Translations under genes and position numbers: made by a program
In this document: in pieces, positions 32,901-46,939 of the stretch
Position numbering within the stretch: the stretch's first letter is position 1
How the letters are laid out: every line of letters starts with the position of its first letter
The notes under the pieces: model-generated
The model's database searches: none
What the model saw: the letters and a program-made list of their open reading frames with translations, nothing else
What the model was told of the DNA's origin: nothing
Assembly: GCF_027579695.1 (NCBI RefSeq)
Contig: NC_083571.1
Location: 73,078,279-73,142,278, forward strand
Source of the DNA: Neoarius graeffei
Lineage: Eukaryota; Chordata; Actinopteri; Siluriformes; Ariidae
Direction: 5' to 3'
Length of the DNA: 64,000 bases

Positions 32901-35384
32901 GTCCGACAGAACTGAAGAAGCCTTTTGGGTGAGAGGTAAAACATCATCTTTGAGAATTTCAAGCAAGTCCAGTTGCCTTCTTTAGCAACAACGGTTTACT
33001 ACGACCTGGATGACTGAGAACCTTCACAGACGATGCGTGATGCATCTTGAATTGGGTTATGTTGAAACAGGAAAAAATAGCAGAGAATTTAGAGCCACGT
33101 GGCCCTAAATTCATTAATTGTTCTATCAGGGAAAAAAAAAACTAACACAATTTGAAGTCTGTGATTCGAATTCAGTAGCTTTCAGTCCACTAAACCACTT
33201 GAGGAGTTGCACTGAAATTTTGTTGTACAACTGTGCAATGACAAAGGCATTCAATTCAATTTCATTGAAAAATCTGAAAGGCAGTATAGCTTTAATGTTG
33301 TGGAACCAGAGGTGGACAAAGTCCCCAACTTCATTACTTAAGTCAGAGTACAGATCCCACTGGTCAAATGTTACTCCGATACAAGTGAAAGTTGTCCAGT
33401 CAAATTTTTACTTAAAGTACTGAAGTACTTGCTTTTAAAAATACTTGCACTGCCATTCAAAAGTTTGGGGTCACCCAGACAATTTTGTGTTTTCCATGAA
33501 AAGTCGCACTTTTATTTACCACCATAAGTTGTAAAATGAATAGAAAATATAGTCAAGACATTTTTCTGGCCATTTTGAGCATTTAATCGACCCCACAAAT
33601 GTGATGCTCCAGAAACTCAATCTGCTCAAAGGAAGGTCAGTTTTATAGCTTCTCTAAAGAGCTAAACTGTTTTCAGCTGTGCTAACATGATTGTACAAGG
33701 GTTTTCTAATCATCCATTAGCCTTCTGAGGCAATGAGTAAACACATTGTACCATTAGAACACTGGAGTGATAGTTGCTGGAAATGGGCCTCTATACACCT
33801 ATGGAGATATTGCACCAAAAACCAGACATTTGCAGCTAGAATAGTCATTTACCACATTAGCAATGTATAGAGTGTATTTCTGATTAGTTTAAAGTGATCT
33901 TCATTGAAAAGAACAGTGCTTTTCTTTCAAAAATAAGGACATTTCAAAGTGACCCCAAACTTTTGAACGGTAGTGTAAGTATCAAAAGTACATTTTCTGT
34001 CAACACATTGTTGTATTATTGCCACAACGCTCACAAAACTTAATGCAGTTACCAAAGACAGAAATGTGAATTCACAAAATGAACGCATGCTGTGCATCAT
34101 GGTGGTTTAATGTTAAGCTAGCAAACTCTTTTCAAACTCAATCATATTGGGTAGCTCATGTTACTAGAAAAGAGAGATTTCTACATTCTGTTTATTTGGC
34201 AAGATTATGCTAAAACATATTTCTGAAAGGACTTCAGATAAGTTAATGTTCATGTTAGCGTAACTCCATTTTTACATGCTAACTAACAGTGTCCAAGTTA
34301 ACTAGCTATGTGTTATTGTTAGCCGCGGACAAGGCCACGGCAACTTGGTGGGCAAATCTATAGAAAGTCATTTGACTAACCAGACTATATAGCTATTGCA
34401 ACGTTATCGCTAGCTCTAAAAGCACAGACAACTTCACTGCAAACTTTCTCTTGGAATAAAACGTTTATATACCTCAATACGCTTCCGCAGGTTGGACAGC
34501 GAGTTTTTGTAGGCTGTGATGTGGTTCATTTTTGGCAAACAAAGCAAACATTTAAAATGAAACGAATCTTTAATCCTTTCAGAAAACTGAAACATGGGTT
34601 CTAGGTATGGCCATGAGTACATGCATTCTCCAGAAGAACCGCCTCGTTCCGTTCTGCCATCAACTGATCATGTTAAATAATACTACTGAGAAGTCACTGA
34701 ACTTGATTTTATACAGTCTATGGACATGACCCTAGTGATTACTGATAGACTGTCTCAGTGTCACCTGCGAAAAAACCAATCACGTTTTAGAAAAGAAAAA
34801 ACATCCACTTTCAAAGCTGCTTCATAGTAACGAGGACCTTGACAGAAATGTAGTGGAGTAAAAAGTACGATATTTGTCTTTCAAATGTAGTGAAGTTAGT
34901 CATAAGTTTCCAAAAAAAAATACTCAAGTAAATTACAGATACTCAGTGTACTTAAGTACAGTACTCAAGTAAATGTACTTCGTTACTGTCCACCTCTGTG
35001 TGGAACATCAGACAAGATAAAGAAAGTGTAATCTCTGTCCTGAAAACGTCAAACTTAATATTTCTGACAGAAAAGTTCCCTCTTCACCTCTGTTACAAAG
35101 TGTTGACACTGGAGACTCCTTCCAGAAGCATTAGAGAGAATGACCGTGTAAGTTCGTCTCTCAGTCCTTGAACAGACCTCGATGTCTCTCTGTGACTCTG
35201 TAGGAGTTTGTGGACAGCAGCAGGAAGGCCGAGGCTGCGGGGAGGAAAGCAGAAGGCGGAGACAGCAGGGAGATGAAACCCATGGTATATCTGTTCTTTA
35301 AAACTCCCTGTTTTAATATTTTAAACCAGGAAATTAATTGCTGTTCATGTTGTGTTTCAGACCACAGGAGGGACGTTGGCGTAA
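9129..35384 (+). CDS. slc44a1: Choline transporter-like protein 1 (SLC44A1), 16 coding exons
   Basis: Plasma-membrane and mitochondrial choline transporter of the CTL/SLC44 family, supplying choline for phosphatidylcholine synthesis (family knowledge). Exons, with phases checked: 9129-9152, 9301-9387, 15045-15187, 16314-16450, 16718-16811, 17123-17292, 17612-17701, 21169-21308, 21739-21925, 27062-27230, 29399-29555, 29802-29885, 31195-31332, 31539-31775, 35204-35284, 35361-35384. They sum to 1962 bases, 653 residues; human CTL1 has about 657. Diagnostic blocks: MGCC at the start, [104 protein letters not shown] and [20 protein letters not shown]. The hydrophobic exons match the roughly ten membrane segments of the family. 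All introns are GT-AG except intron 5, which has a GC donor. The introns are crowded with transposons, yet no exon is broken. The gene looks functional. Confidence 0.97.
9702..10061 (+). mobile_element. tRNA-derived SINE, copy 4
   Basis: Lies in slc44a1 intron 2, sense orientation. Perfect 13-bp flanking repeat ATTATAAATACTG. Confidence 0.96.
10128..10468 (-). mobile_element. Chimeric SINE: common head fused to a different tail
   Basis: From 10468 back to about 10289 this is the head half of the common SINE. From about 10288 to 10128 the body is replaced by an unrelated module with GTGAAATTCATCCTCTGCAT, CATTTAACCCATCTGAAGCA and GAGCAGTGGGCAGCCACACC. That module is a widespread fish SINE/LINE 3' tail, as I recall it. 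Clean flanking repeats were not seen. Confidence 0.75.
10566..10599. repeat. (CCAT)n microsatellite at a SINE tail
   Basis: About eight CCAT units directly abutting the 3' end of the next SINE, which is inserted on the - strand. Confidence 0.9.
10597..10949 (-). mobile_element. SINE copy 6, first member of a dimer
   Basis: A - strand copy whose head stops at GCTAACCACT and is followed by CGATAGT instead of the normal head. The next SINE follows immediately and has the same truncated head and the same junction. Confidence 0.85.
10950..11316 (-). mobile_element. SINE copy 7, second member of a dimer
   Basis: A - strand copy ending in the same unusual GCTAACCACT/CGATAGT junction as its neighbour. 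The two differ at their tails (TCTGTAGCAGC versus TCTCTAGCCGC), so this is not a simple recent tandem duplication. Confidence 0.85.
11900..14330 (-). mobile_element. RLE-type non-LTR retrotransposon (R2/NeSL/Hero group)
   Basis: A - strand LINE body, truncated at the 5' side near 14330, inside the hAT. Its 3' untranslated part runs from about 12171 down to 11900. The coding remnant is described separately. Exact ends and target duplications were not resolved. Confidence 0.7.
12172..14229 (-). pseudogene. LINE reverse transcriptase with restriction-like endonuclease, broken
   Basis: Three - strand pieces in order. 14229-13696 holds RT motifs ([45 protein letters not shown] with the FMDD active site). 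13695-13501 holds [15 protein letters not shown] and IRCLGK. 13392-12172 holds a CCHC-like knuckle ([18 protein letters not shown]) and a PD-(D/E)XK endonuclease ([20 protein letters not shown]). This order of RT, knuckle and RLE is characteristic of the R2/NeSL/Hero group. Frameshifts and stops between the pieces, and the missing N-terminus, show that it is dead. Hero-like is my best guess within the group. Confidence 0.75.
14523..14888 (-). mobile_element. tRNA-derived SINE, copy 8
   Basis: Inserted in the right half of the hAT. Flanked by the 8-bp direct repeat TCCAAGTC, which is also a motif of the host element. Confidence 0.93.
15299..15467. mobile_element. Short insertion with inverted end and target duplication
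   Basis: A 169-bp insert bounded by the exact 13-bp repeat GTAAATGTCTGAG (15286-15298 and 15468-15480). Its first part is the near-perfect reverse complement of its later part (TTAGACAAGGATTTTAAGAT against ATCTTAAAATCCTTGTCTAA). An inverted 5' segment next to a direct 3' segment, flanked by a duplication of this length, resembles a twin-primed retrotransposon tail. Confidence 0.65.
16718..16811 (+). CDS. slc44a1: slc44a1 exon 5, followed by a GC splice donor
   Basis: Encodes [20 protein letters not shown] and on to KLPVPS. The only donor consistent with the phase of exon 6 (which restores [12 protein letters not shown]) is CCAG followed by GCAAAG, so intron 5 is GC-AG. The frame also stays open through the donor to about 16893. 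Confidence 0.9.
17802..18597 (+). mobile_element. TTAA-flanked DNA transposon derivative, copy 1
   Basis: A 796-bp element flanked by TTAA on both sides. The ends are CTAGACGGCCTTTCA on the left and, reverse-complemented, CTAGACTGCCTTTCA on the right. TTAA duplication points to a Kolobok- or piggyBac-type element. No coding sequence is recognisable. A (TTC)n stretch lies at 18030-18058. Confidence 0.75.
18835..19167 (-). pseudogene. hAT transposase C-terminal fragment
   Basis: The - strand frame ends [20 protein letters not shown] followed by SMTAIKT, the hAT dimerisation signature seen in ZBED5/SCAND3-type transposases. It runs into a poly-lysine stretch coded by an A run. Upstream domains are absent. 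Confidence 0.75.
19299..19669 (+). mobile_element. tRNA-derived SINE, copy 9
   Basis: Full length within the hAT. Perfect 12-bp flanking repeat ATATTTATCCAT. Confidence 0.96.
20122..20160. repeat. Poly(A) tract between 15-bp direct repeats
   Basis: AACATTCCGGACGAG occurs at 20122-20136 and 20146-20160, with only an 11-base A run from 20137 to 20147 (overlapping the second repeat by two bases). It looks like a target duplication around a retrotransposon tail with no body. Confidence 0.7.
20190..20390 (+). pseudogene. LINE ORF2 N-terminal fragment
   Basis: The frame reads [20 protein letters not shown] then [20 protein letters not shown], resembling the start of the endonuclease domain in fish CR1/L2/jockey-type LINEs. 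It stops before any catalytic motif. Confidence 0.5.
20426..20755 (-). pseudogene. First-exon remnant of an ISL2EU YqaJ-associated protein, second type
   Basis: The - strand frame contains [20 protein letters not shown] and [20 protein letters not shown], and runs to a consensus donor (GACGG then GTAAGT) near 20431. The AYKSLDsY core aligns with the 4878-5225 remnant while the rest differs, so the two elements come from separate subfamilies. No further exons are present. Confidence 0.6.
21334..21367. repeat. (TTA)n microsatellite
   Basis: About ten TTA units just after slc44a1 exon 8, within 30 bases of the splice donor. Confidence 0.9.
22531..22571. other. 16-bp perfect hairpin
   Basis: CTATTTGCAAAACTAT (22531-22546) and its exact reverse complement (22556-22571) are separated by 9 bases. 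It lies just upstream of the LINE. Confidence 0.9.
22575..25858 (+). mobile_element. APE-type LINE of the L2/CR1 group
   Basis: A nearly full-length but broken element. It has a 5' leader from about 22575, a pol region to 25690, and a 3' end with CCTTTGGGAGGGTTCCCTCA-type sequence on the - strand, then AATAAAGTTCTATCTAATC. The terminal TCTAATC repeats continue at 26182-26200 beyond an inserted MITE. Confidence 0.75.
22785..25690 (+). pseudogene. LINE pol: endonuclease and reverse transcriptase, frameshifted
   Basis: APE endonuclease: [17 protein letters not shown] near 22930, [40 protein letters not shown] (the last three within 23063-24193). [22 protein letters not shown] (24275-24631), [35 protein letters not shown] (24516-24947), then IADDTAIVG in another frame near 24947. 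The C-terminal end has [19 protein letters not shown]. Frame changes occur near 23060, 24200, 24640, 24945 and 25230, so the protein cannot be made. The clade call rests on remembered fish relatives. Confidence 0.8.
25859..26181. mobile_element. hAT-type MITE in the LINE tail
   Basis: Starts CAGCGTTTCTCAACC and ends GGTTGAGAAAGGCTG, with ATCTAATC on both sides. The apparent 8-bp duplication is ambiguous because the target is itself a TCTAATC repeat. The interior repeats a GGCACCC theme. Confidence 0.75.
26182..27061. other. slc44a1 intron 9, right part
   Basis: The remaining LINE tail and hAT end, then AT-rich sequence. A segment at about 26870-27045 (CTGTGTGGATTAGATTGAAG and neighbours) looks like a dispersed repeat, but no boundaries could be set. 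Confidence 0.4.
27231..29398. other. slc44a1 intron 10, repetitive
   Basis: No coding sequence recognised. AGCAACTGCAATCTGAGCTC occurs at about 27945 and again at 28109, and GAGATAACGATA at 28056 and 28144, indicating degenerate local duplication. Two long C runs (28842-28851 and about 28871-28897) follow repeated ATCCATGCCAGGTGCC. The 27340-27420 stretch resembles 31975-32060 (TTATTCCTCTnnnACCACAG), so both belong to some dispersed repeat. Confidence 0.4.
29886..29928. repeat. (CA)n microsatellite at a splice donor
   Basis: About 20 CA units begin immediately after the donor of slc44a1 exon 12 (CAG followed by GTACAC), so the repeat forms part of the extended 5' splice site. Confidence 0.9.
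29940..30925. repeat. Old dispersed repeat, probably a LINE 3' region
   Basis: The sequence repeats themes such as AAGGTCATGGTTCCAAATGA and AAGTCATGGTGCCAAATGAA. It ends with GTTTCATGAAGATTGGTCCA and GTTGCTAACAAAGAAAG, then CCTGGTGGACTC. That closing pattern resembles 3' ends of RTE-type repeats in aquatic animals, from memory. No intact reading frame. Confidence 0.4.
32074..33291 (+). mobile_element. TTAA-flanked element, copy 2, with inserted fold-back
   Basis: Same family as 17802-18597 (shared CCTTTCAATTTCATAAAATC, TCTGTGGCTGGGAAGTTRTT and the CTGCCATCTACAGGTTTACC block). TTAA lies on both sides. It is longer because a fold-back element is inserted at about 32661. Confidence 0.75.
32661..33030. 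mobile_element. Fold-back MITE inside the TTAA element
   Basis: The arms carry GAAGGCAACTGGACTTGCTT on the left and AAGCAAGTCCAGTTGCCTTC on the right. Copy 1 of the host element lacks this segment. Imperfect direct repeats of about 14 bp (CGATGCATGACGTA and CGATGCGTGATGCA) flank it. Confidence 0.65.
33307..34998. mobile_element. hAT-type element in slc44a1 intron 14
   Basis: Starts CAGAGGTGGACAAAGT and ends CTGTCCACCTCTG, with a perfect 8-bp duplication TGTGGAAC at 33299-33306 and 34999-35006. The subterminal regions repeat TACTTAAGTACAG-like motifs. No transposase is visible. A Tc1-type MITE is nested near its left end. Confidence 0.9.
33448..33975. mobile_element. Tc1/mariner-type MITE nested in the hAT
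   Basis: The left end is CACTGCCATTCAAAAGTTTG and the right end, reverse-complemented, is CACTACCGTTCAAAAGTTTG. Both continue GGGTCAC. TA follows the right end; the left has TG, one change from TA. It has no coding sequence. Confidence 0.85.
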
Positions 35385-35442
35385 ACTTCTTCAGGTGACT
35401 TAATCAACACTCCAGGGATGTTTCCTCGTTATGTAGTTCGTT

Positions 35443-35733
35443 AATAAAGGCATAACTACATAATTAGGCACTGGTGCTATGTAGATGCATGGAGACTGGC
35501 GTTTTTGTAAAAATGGTTAGCAATAATACTTTGTCAGTTTATACGTTTTTTTTTTTACACTTGCGTTCTTTTTATAACTGTCAATTACACCGCATTTTAT
35601 TTTTACATTTTTGATCAGATTTGTCTGTATATGATAAGAGTTAAGTAGACAGATCTACAGTGACATTCCTCTGTATATCAGACTTATTGTGAAGGTGTGA
35701 AGAGAAGAATGATGGTAATAAACTCTGAATAAA
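35443..35733 (+). promoter_or_regulatory. slc44a1: slc44a1 poly(A) signals
   Basis: AATAAA at 35443-35448, 35717-35722 and 35728-35733, all downstream of the stop at 35382-35384 on the coding strand. The last pair, 330-350 bases past the stop, is the better candidate. Confidence 0.6.
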
Positions 35734-35812
35734 AGGTTCTTGAATGTTGTGCTTTTTCAGTTCAGGTTGGAACTTGAGGCTTTAATGGATTCTTTAATCC
35801 CTGTGGATAAAT

Positions 35813-36182
35813 CCGTCCATCCATCCATTATCTGTAGCCACTTTATCCTGTTCTACAGGGTCGCAGGCAAGCTGGAGCCTATCCCAGCTGACTACGGGCG
35901 AAAGGCGGGGTACACCCTAGACAAGTCGCCAGGTCATCACAGGGCTGTCACATAGACACAGACAACCATTCACACTCACATTCACACCTACGGTCAATTT
36001 AGAGTCACCAGTTAACCTAACCTGCATGTCTTTGGACTGTGGGGGAAACCGGAGCACCCGGAGGAAACCCACGCGGACACGGGGAGAACATGCAAACTCC
36101 ACACAGAAAGGCCCTCGCCAGCCATGGGGCTCGAACCCGGATTTTCTTGCTGTGAGGCGACAGTGCTGACCACTACACCACC
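35813..36182 (-). mobile_element. tRNA-derived SINE, copy 10
   Basis: Sits between the two convergent genes. Perfect 10-bp flanking repeat GTGGATAAAT. Confidence 0.96.
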
Positions 36183-36302
36183 GTGGATAAATACATCTTA
36201 TTCTGTCCAGACATGTGTAACGTCATCACGTTTTAGTTAAAACCAAATGTTTAGTTTTATAATTATGACTCAAACACGGAAGTTCTTTTATGAATGTGGC
36301 TT

Positions 36303-36308
36303 TTTATT
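36303..36308 (-). promoter_or_regulatory. aptx: Candidate aptx poly(A) signal
   Basis: AATAAA on the - strand, about 125 bases beyond the aptx stop codon. Confidence 0.5.
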
Positions 36309-36433
36309 TCAGCCTTCACAACCAGAGAACATTGAACACTGCTATAGAACTAAACCTGTAACTTCACTTGCATATAAACTGAACAATGTTTGCTGCAGTA
36401 TTTTGCTTTTTTTTTTTTTCCTTAAAGCTGATT

Positions 36434-42684
<6,251 letters not shown>

Positions 42685-42834
42685 TTCCCCTGAGGAGAAC
42701 ATCAGACCATCACAAACTGCACTCTCATGACCTTTATAACAGAAACATGATGAGAGAATTATACATTTACAGGACACTAACTATAATAAACCCATCATCA
42801 TAAGTCAGAAGGGTAGAGTCCTTTAAACACTACA

Positions 42835-43200
42835 TGTTGGCATACTTGCCAACCCTCACAATTTCGGTGGGAGGCTCCTGATTTTAGCCTTCGCCTCCCA
42901 ATTGTATTTGTTAAAAACTGGATAATCCCCCGGTTTGGGGAAATCCCTACCGCCAAGTTAAAAATACTCCCGATTATGTCCAATCAGAATAGTATGAGAA
43001 ACACTGCTGACGTCAACTGATTAACCAATCAACGAACAGAATGACAGTCACTTCCGTAATGTAGGATTCACCCAGGCTGTCCAACATTTTTTACAAGCAG
43101 TCATTCATCATGGCCACTAAACCAAATACTAAACAGCAAAAATATGAATGCAAACACTAGGTTGCATGGGAGAATGAATTTCCATGGATAAGCAAATGTT
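42835..43200 (+). mobile_element. Possible hAT/ZBED-type fragment
   Basis: Begins GGCATACTTGCCAACCCTCA, a familiar start of fish DNA-transposon ends. About 250 bp further a short frame reads MATKPNTKQQKYECKH, then a stop and VAWENEFPWISKCS, reminiscent of BED-type transposase N-termini. The right end was not found. Confidence 0.35.
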
Positions 43201-43741
43201 CGATCAGCCAGTTACACATGTTAAGGTAAAGATACCTTAAATCAGAATATAATGGGCATTTGAGTGTGAAATTAAACTAGTCTTCCATACCATTTCAGAA
43301 ACAAACTGTACAACTTCTAAAGTGTTTAGTGAAATTTTGCATTACAGAGAATTTGTTTGGTGAGTGTATTTGAAGTGTGGTAGTGTCCTAGTGCTATTTT
43401 GAATTTATGTTTGAAAGTTTTAAGTGAAAGTTTACAAGTGAATTATCTGGAAAGTGAAAGATTACTAGTGAGTGTATTTTGGTCAGACTAAAATTTTGCG
43501 TTCGAGTGAATTTCTTTGTGGAGTATATTTTAATAGTATGGTAGTATTTATAGTGCCATTTTAAAATTTTGTTTGAAAACTTTCAAAGTTTGCAAATGAG
43601 CAAATTCCTCTGACGCACTGCGATAGGATTTTGATAGTATTTCTAGTGCTTTTTAAGAATTCTGTTGGAAAGTGTTTAGTGAGAGAGATGCATTTTAGTA
43701 GTACTAAGACAGTGCAGTATTTATTTAATTGAGTTGTTACT

Positions 43742-44109
43742 CATCTCGTCTCATTATCTCTAGCCGCTTTATCCTGTTCTACAGGGTCGCAGGCAAGCTG
43801 GAGCCTATCCCAGCTGACTACGGGCGAAAGGCGGGGTACACCCTGGACAAGTCGCCAGGTCATCACAGGGCCGACACAGACACAGACAAACATTCACACT
43901 CACACCTACGGTCAATTTAGAGTCACCAGTTAACCTAACCTGCATGTCTTTGGACTGTGGGGGAAACCGGAGCACCCGGAGGAAACCCACGCGGACACGG
44001 GGAGAACATGCAAACTCCACACAGAAAGGCCCTCGCCGGCCACAGGGCTCGAACCCGGACCTTCTTGCTGTGAGGCGACAGCGCTAACCACTACACCACC
44101 ATGCCGCCC
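43742..44109 (-). mobile_element. tRNA-derived SINE, copy 13
   Basis: Upstream of the aptx start codon, perfect 12-bp flanking repeat TGAGTTGTTACT. Confidence 0.96.
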
Positions 44110-44894
44110 TGAGTTGTTACTATTTTGGTCAAATCTTATTAAAGTTTAATTTATATATTATAGTTCTCTGTATTTTTACATGAGCTTACAGAAGGAAAAC
44201 ACATTTGATACAATCCAATAATACTCTTCACTGTGACTATTTTAAGAAATTATAAACATTGTGTTATTTTCTGTGGGTCTCTGTATGTATACAATATTCA
44301 GGCATGAGATTTTTCAGCTCAAAATCTGATTTAAGACTTCCCTTTCATTATTATTATATTAAAATTCAAGACGAGTATTATTTCAGATTTTTCACTCTGA
44401 GCTCTCTCATGCCTGATACATGAATCCCATAACCTAGAGTAACTGATAGAACAATATCAACAATTCAAAAACTTTAATTGTATAAATTTCAAATGGTTTG
44501 CAATTAATTGGGATCCACTGTTTATCATTTCAACCGCGCATCATACCCTCATCCAATTGAAAATGTCGTTCACGCACTTTTCTCCCCATGAGAATTTTGA
44601 AAAGTTGATAAGTATGTGTTGGAATTTCTGTTTCCTTTTTTTTTTTTTAAATATAATATAGTATTTTTAATATAGCATTTTTGACAAAAGTGTCTCAATC
44701 ATTTTGACTGCTTATTTCACACTAACTGCAATATTTTATATCCAGCACACAGAGTTCGATCTGCTCACTGTGTTATTAGAAATACACAAAATACTGTGTG
44801 TCAAAATGTTGATTTGAAATGAAAAGTGATTCAGAATAATGATCTGATTCCCAAACTGCAGAAGTGGAGCTCAGATTAAAGCTGAATAAAGTCA

Positions 44895-45010
44895 CCTGAG
44901 TTGTGAAAATTCTGCTCTGAACATCACACAGGAATAAAACCCGACTTTTCTTCTGAGTTCATAAAAAGCTGAAACAAACTAAACGCTGTGAAGCAGGAAA
45001 CAACGGCCGG
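44895..45010 (-). promoter_or_regulatory. aptx: Candidate aptx non-coding first exon and promoter edge
   Basis: On the - strand, GC-rich CCCGGCCGTTGTTTCCTGCT is followed about 90 bases later by CACAACTCAG and then GTGACT, a usable splice donor. Its position 2.2 kb upstream of the start-codon exon fits the required 5' non-coding exon. Not supported by any transcript. The upstream part of this block belongs to the duplicated unit. Confidence 0.3.
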
Positions 45011-45133
45011 GTCCGACGACTTCTTCTGCTGCTTCAATGGCCAGCTTATATGGAGCATTACCGCCACCATCTGGACTGGAGTGTGAATCAGGCGTTTACA
45101 ACAACAACAAAAACCCTAAATTCTATTCATCAG

Positions 45134-45670
45134 TACGGAAGCCGAGAGAGGCCCGTCATATAATCCTTTTTTTATTCACCTTGTTATCCCGAGATAACGA
45201 CATAATTAATTCAGGATCTCGAGAAAAGAACACAACTAATTCGAGATCTCGAGAAAACAAAACCGTTATTTCATGATATCGAGTAAACAGCTGAGAAATG
45301 GTTCATTCAGGTGCGCCAAGAGACTTGTGATATGCTGACTTTGGGGCTATTTCTCATTCTGTATAGACGCAACTTTGGTCATTAGAATGTCTGGAATAAT
45401 CGATCACCTAATAAGGAAATATTTTGATCAGGGGTTGACACAGGGAGAGATTGCATTAAGTCTTTTAATAAGGGATAATTTCAAAATTTCTAAGTCTTCG
45501 TTGTCTGACCCACGGGGGGGCAGCTCTGCTAGAAATCTCAGCTGTTTTCTCGAGATCACGGAATAATTGTCTTGTTTTCTCGAGATCTCGAATTAATTAT
45601 GTCGTTATCTCGGGATAACAAGGTGAATAAAAAAAGATTATATGAAGGGCCTCTCTCGGCTTCCGTACTA
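45134..45670. mobile_element. MITE with long inverted repeats, private to copy A
   Basis: The arms include TACGGAAGCCGAGAGAGGCC and GGCCTCTCTCGGCTTCCGTA-like ends, plus the mirrored CACCTTGTTATCCCGAGATA. Copy B has the undisturbed target (ATTCATCAGTCCTG near 55297), which shows the insertion duplicated CATCAG or, if the TIR starts at CAG, CAT. The interior frame 45375-45566 begins MVIRMSGIIDHLIRKYFDQG and continues with a helix-turn-helix-like TQGEIALSLLIRDNFKIS, the likely N-terminus of the parent's transposase (IS3EU-like integrase is my guess). Confidence 0.8.
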
Positions 45671-45700
45671 CATCAGTCCTGTGTTTTTCAGGAAACTACA

Positions 45701-46939
45701 TCAGTGGTTGAAACAGACTTCTCCTGTGTTTAACTGTAGTATGCTCTGAAGACTGAGCTGGATTTGTTTTTCTTTTAGTTGGGCAATTAATCTTTGTCTC
45801 TCTAGGTGGTATTTAGGACACTGTATAAGTACATGCTCTATGGTCTCCTGGCTATCACTACACTCACAGGTCCCATCAACATGTTTCTTTATCATAAATA
45901 GTGTGCTGTATGACCAAAGCGCATCCTTGAAAATACATCCTCTTCTTGCTTGCTTCTGCCTGTATTCCTACCTCTTCCAACTTTGTTTTGGATATTATAA
46001 GAATGACGTCCAGTATGGGCGGCACGGTGATGTAGTGGTTAGCACTGTCGCCTCACAGCAAGAAGGTCCGGGTTCGAGCCCCGTGGCCGGCGAGGGCCTT
46101 TCTGTGTGGAGTTTGCATGTTCTCCCCGTGGGTTTCCTCCGGGTGCTCCGGTTTCCCCCACAGTCCAAAGACATGCAGATTAGGTTAACTGGTGGCTCTA
46201 AATTGACCGTAGGTGTAAATGTGAGTGTGAATGGTTGTCTGTGTCAGCCCTGGCGACTTGTCCAGGGTGTACCCCGCCTTTCGCCCGTAGTCAGCTGGGA
46301 TAGGCTCCAGCTTGCCTGCGACCCTATAGAACAGGATAAAGTGGCTACAGATAATGAGATGAGATGTCCAGTATGCCCAGTGTTCCAAAGGTGTTGCCAT
46401 TTGTCAGTGACTTTAGTTTTAACTATGCTTTTGATTTCTGCCTTGCTGTGTGTAATATAAATGTCTATAGTGGATTTCTTTGTTGCTTGCTGAGCAAATT
46501 TGTCTGCTATCTCATTTCCTCTTACACCTCTGTGAGTTGGCACCCATGGAAATGACAAATTGATTCCAGATCTGACCAGATTATTTCCCATTTGCATGAT
46601 TTCATATACAATGTCTTGCCTTGACTCAGACTGTCCATTTTTGAGGCTTGTTAGTGCTGAGCTTGAGTCAGATGCAATCACTACCTTGCTTGGTTTGTGA
46701 TCTTCCATCCAGTGTAATGCCAACCATATTGCTACTAGTTCTCCTGTATGTACTGCCAAATTGTTAGTTATTCTTTTTGCCACAGCAATTTTTTGTTCTG
46801 GAATGGCATACACCACTCCCACCTTTTGATCAGATCTTGATGCATCTGTGTACATCATAAGAGTGTCTTTATATTTTTCTCTTAAGTAACTAAATACTTT
46901 GATGTTGTCTAAGTCAGGATCACCCTGTTTCTCCTCCAA
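45701..46939 (-). pseudogene. LINE RNase H and C-terminal knuckle, copy A
   Basis: The RNase H domain shows the catalytic pattern: MMYTDASRSDQKVG (D), AVHTGELVAIWLAL (E), VVIASDSSSALTSL (D) and RGVRGNEIADKFAQ (D). It is followed by KVTDKWQHLWNTG, where a SINE interrupts. Past the SINE the frame resumes with MIKKHVDGTCECSDSQETIE, HVLIQCPKYHLERQR and ends at 45701. RNase H after RT is a feature of the I-group LINEs. RT is absent because of 5' truncation. Confidence 0.75.
46018..46365 (+). mobile_element. tRNA-derived SINE, copy 14 (in copy A)
   Basis: Perfect 10-bp flanking repeat GTCCAGTATG. A small deletion removes CCGTGTCCGCG in the body. It is inserted a few bases from the site used independently in copy B. 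Confidence 0.95.
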
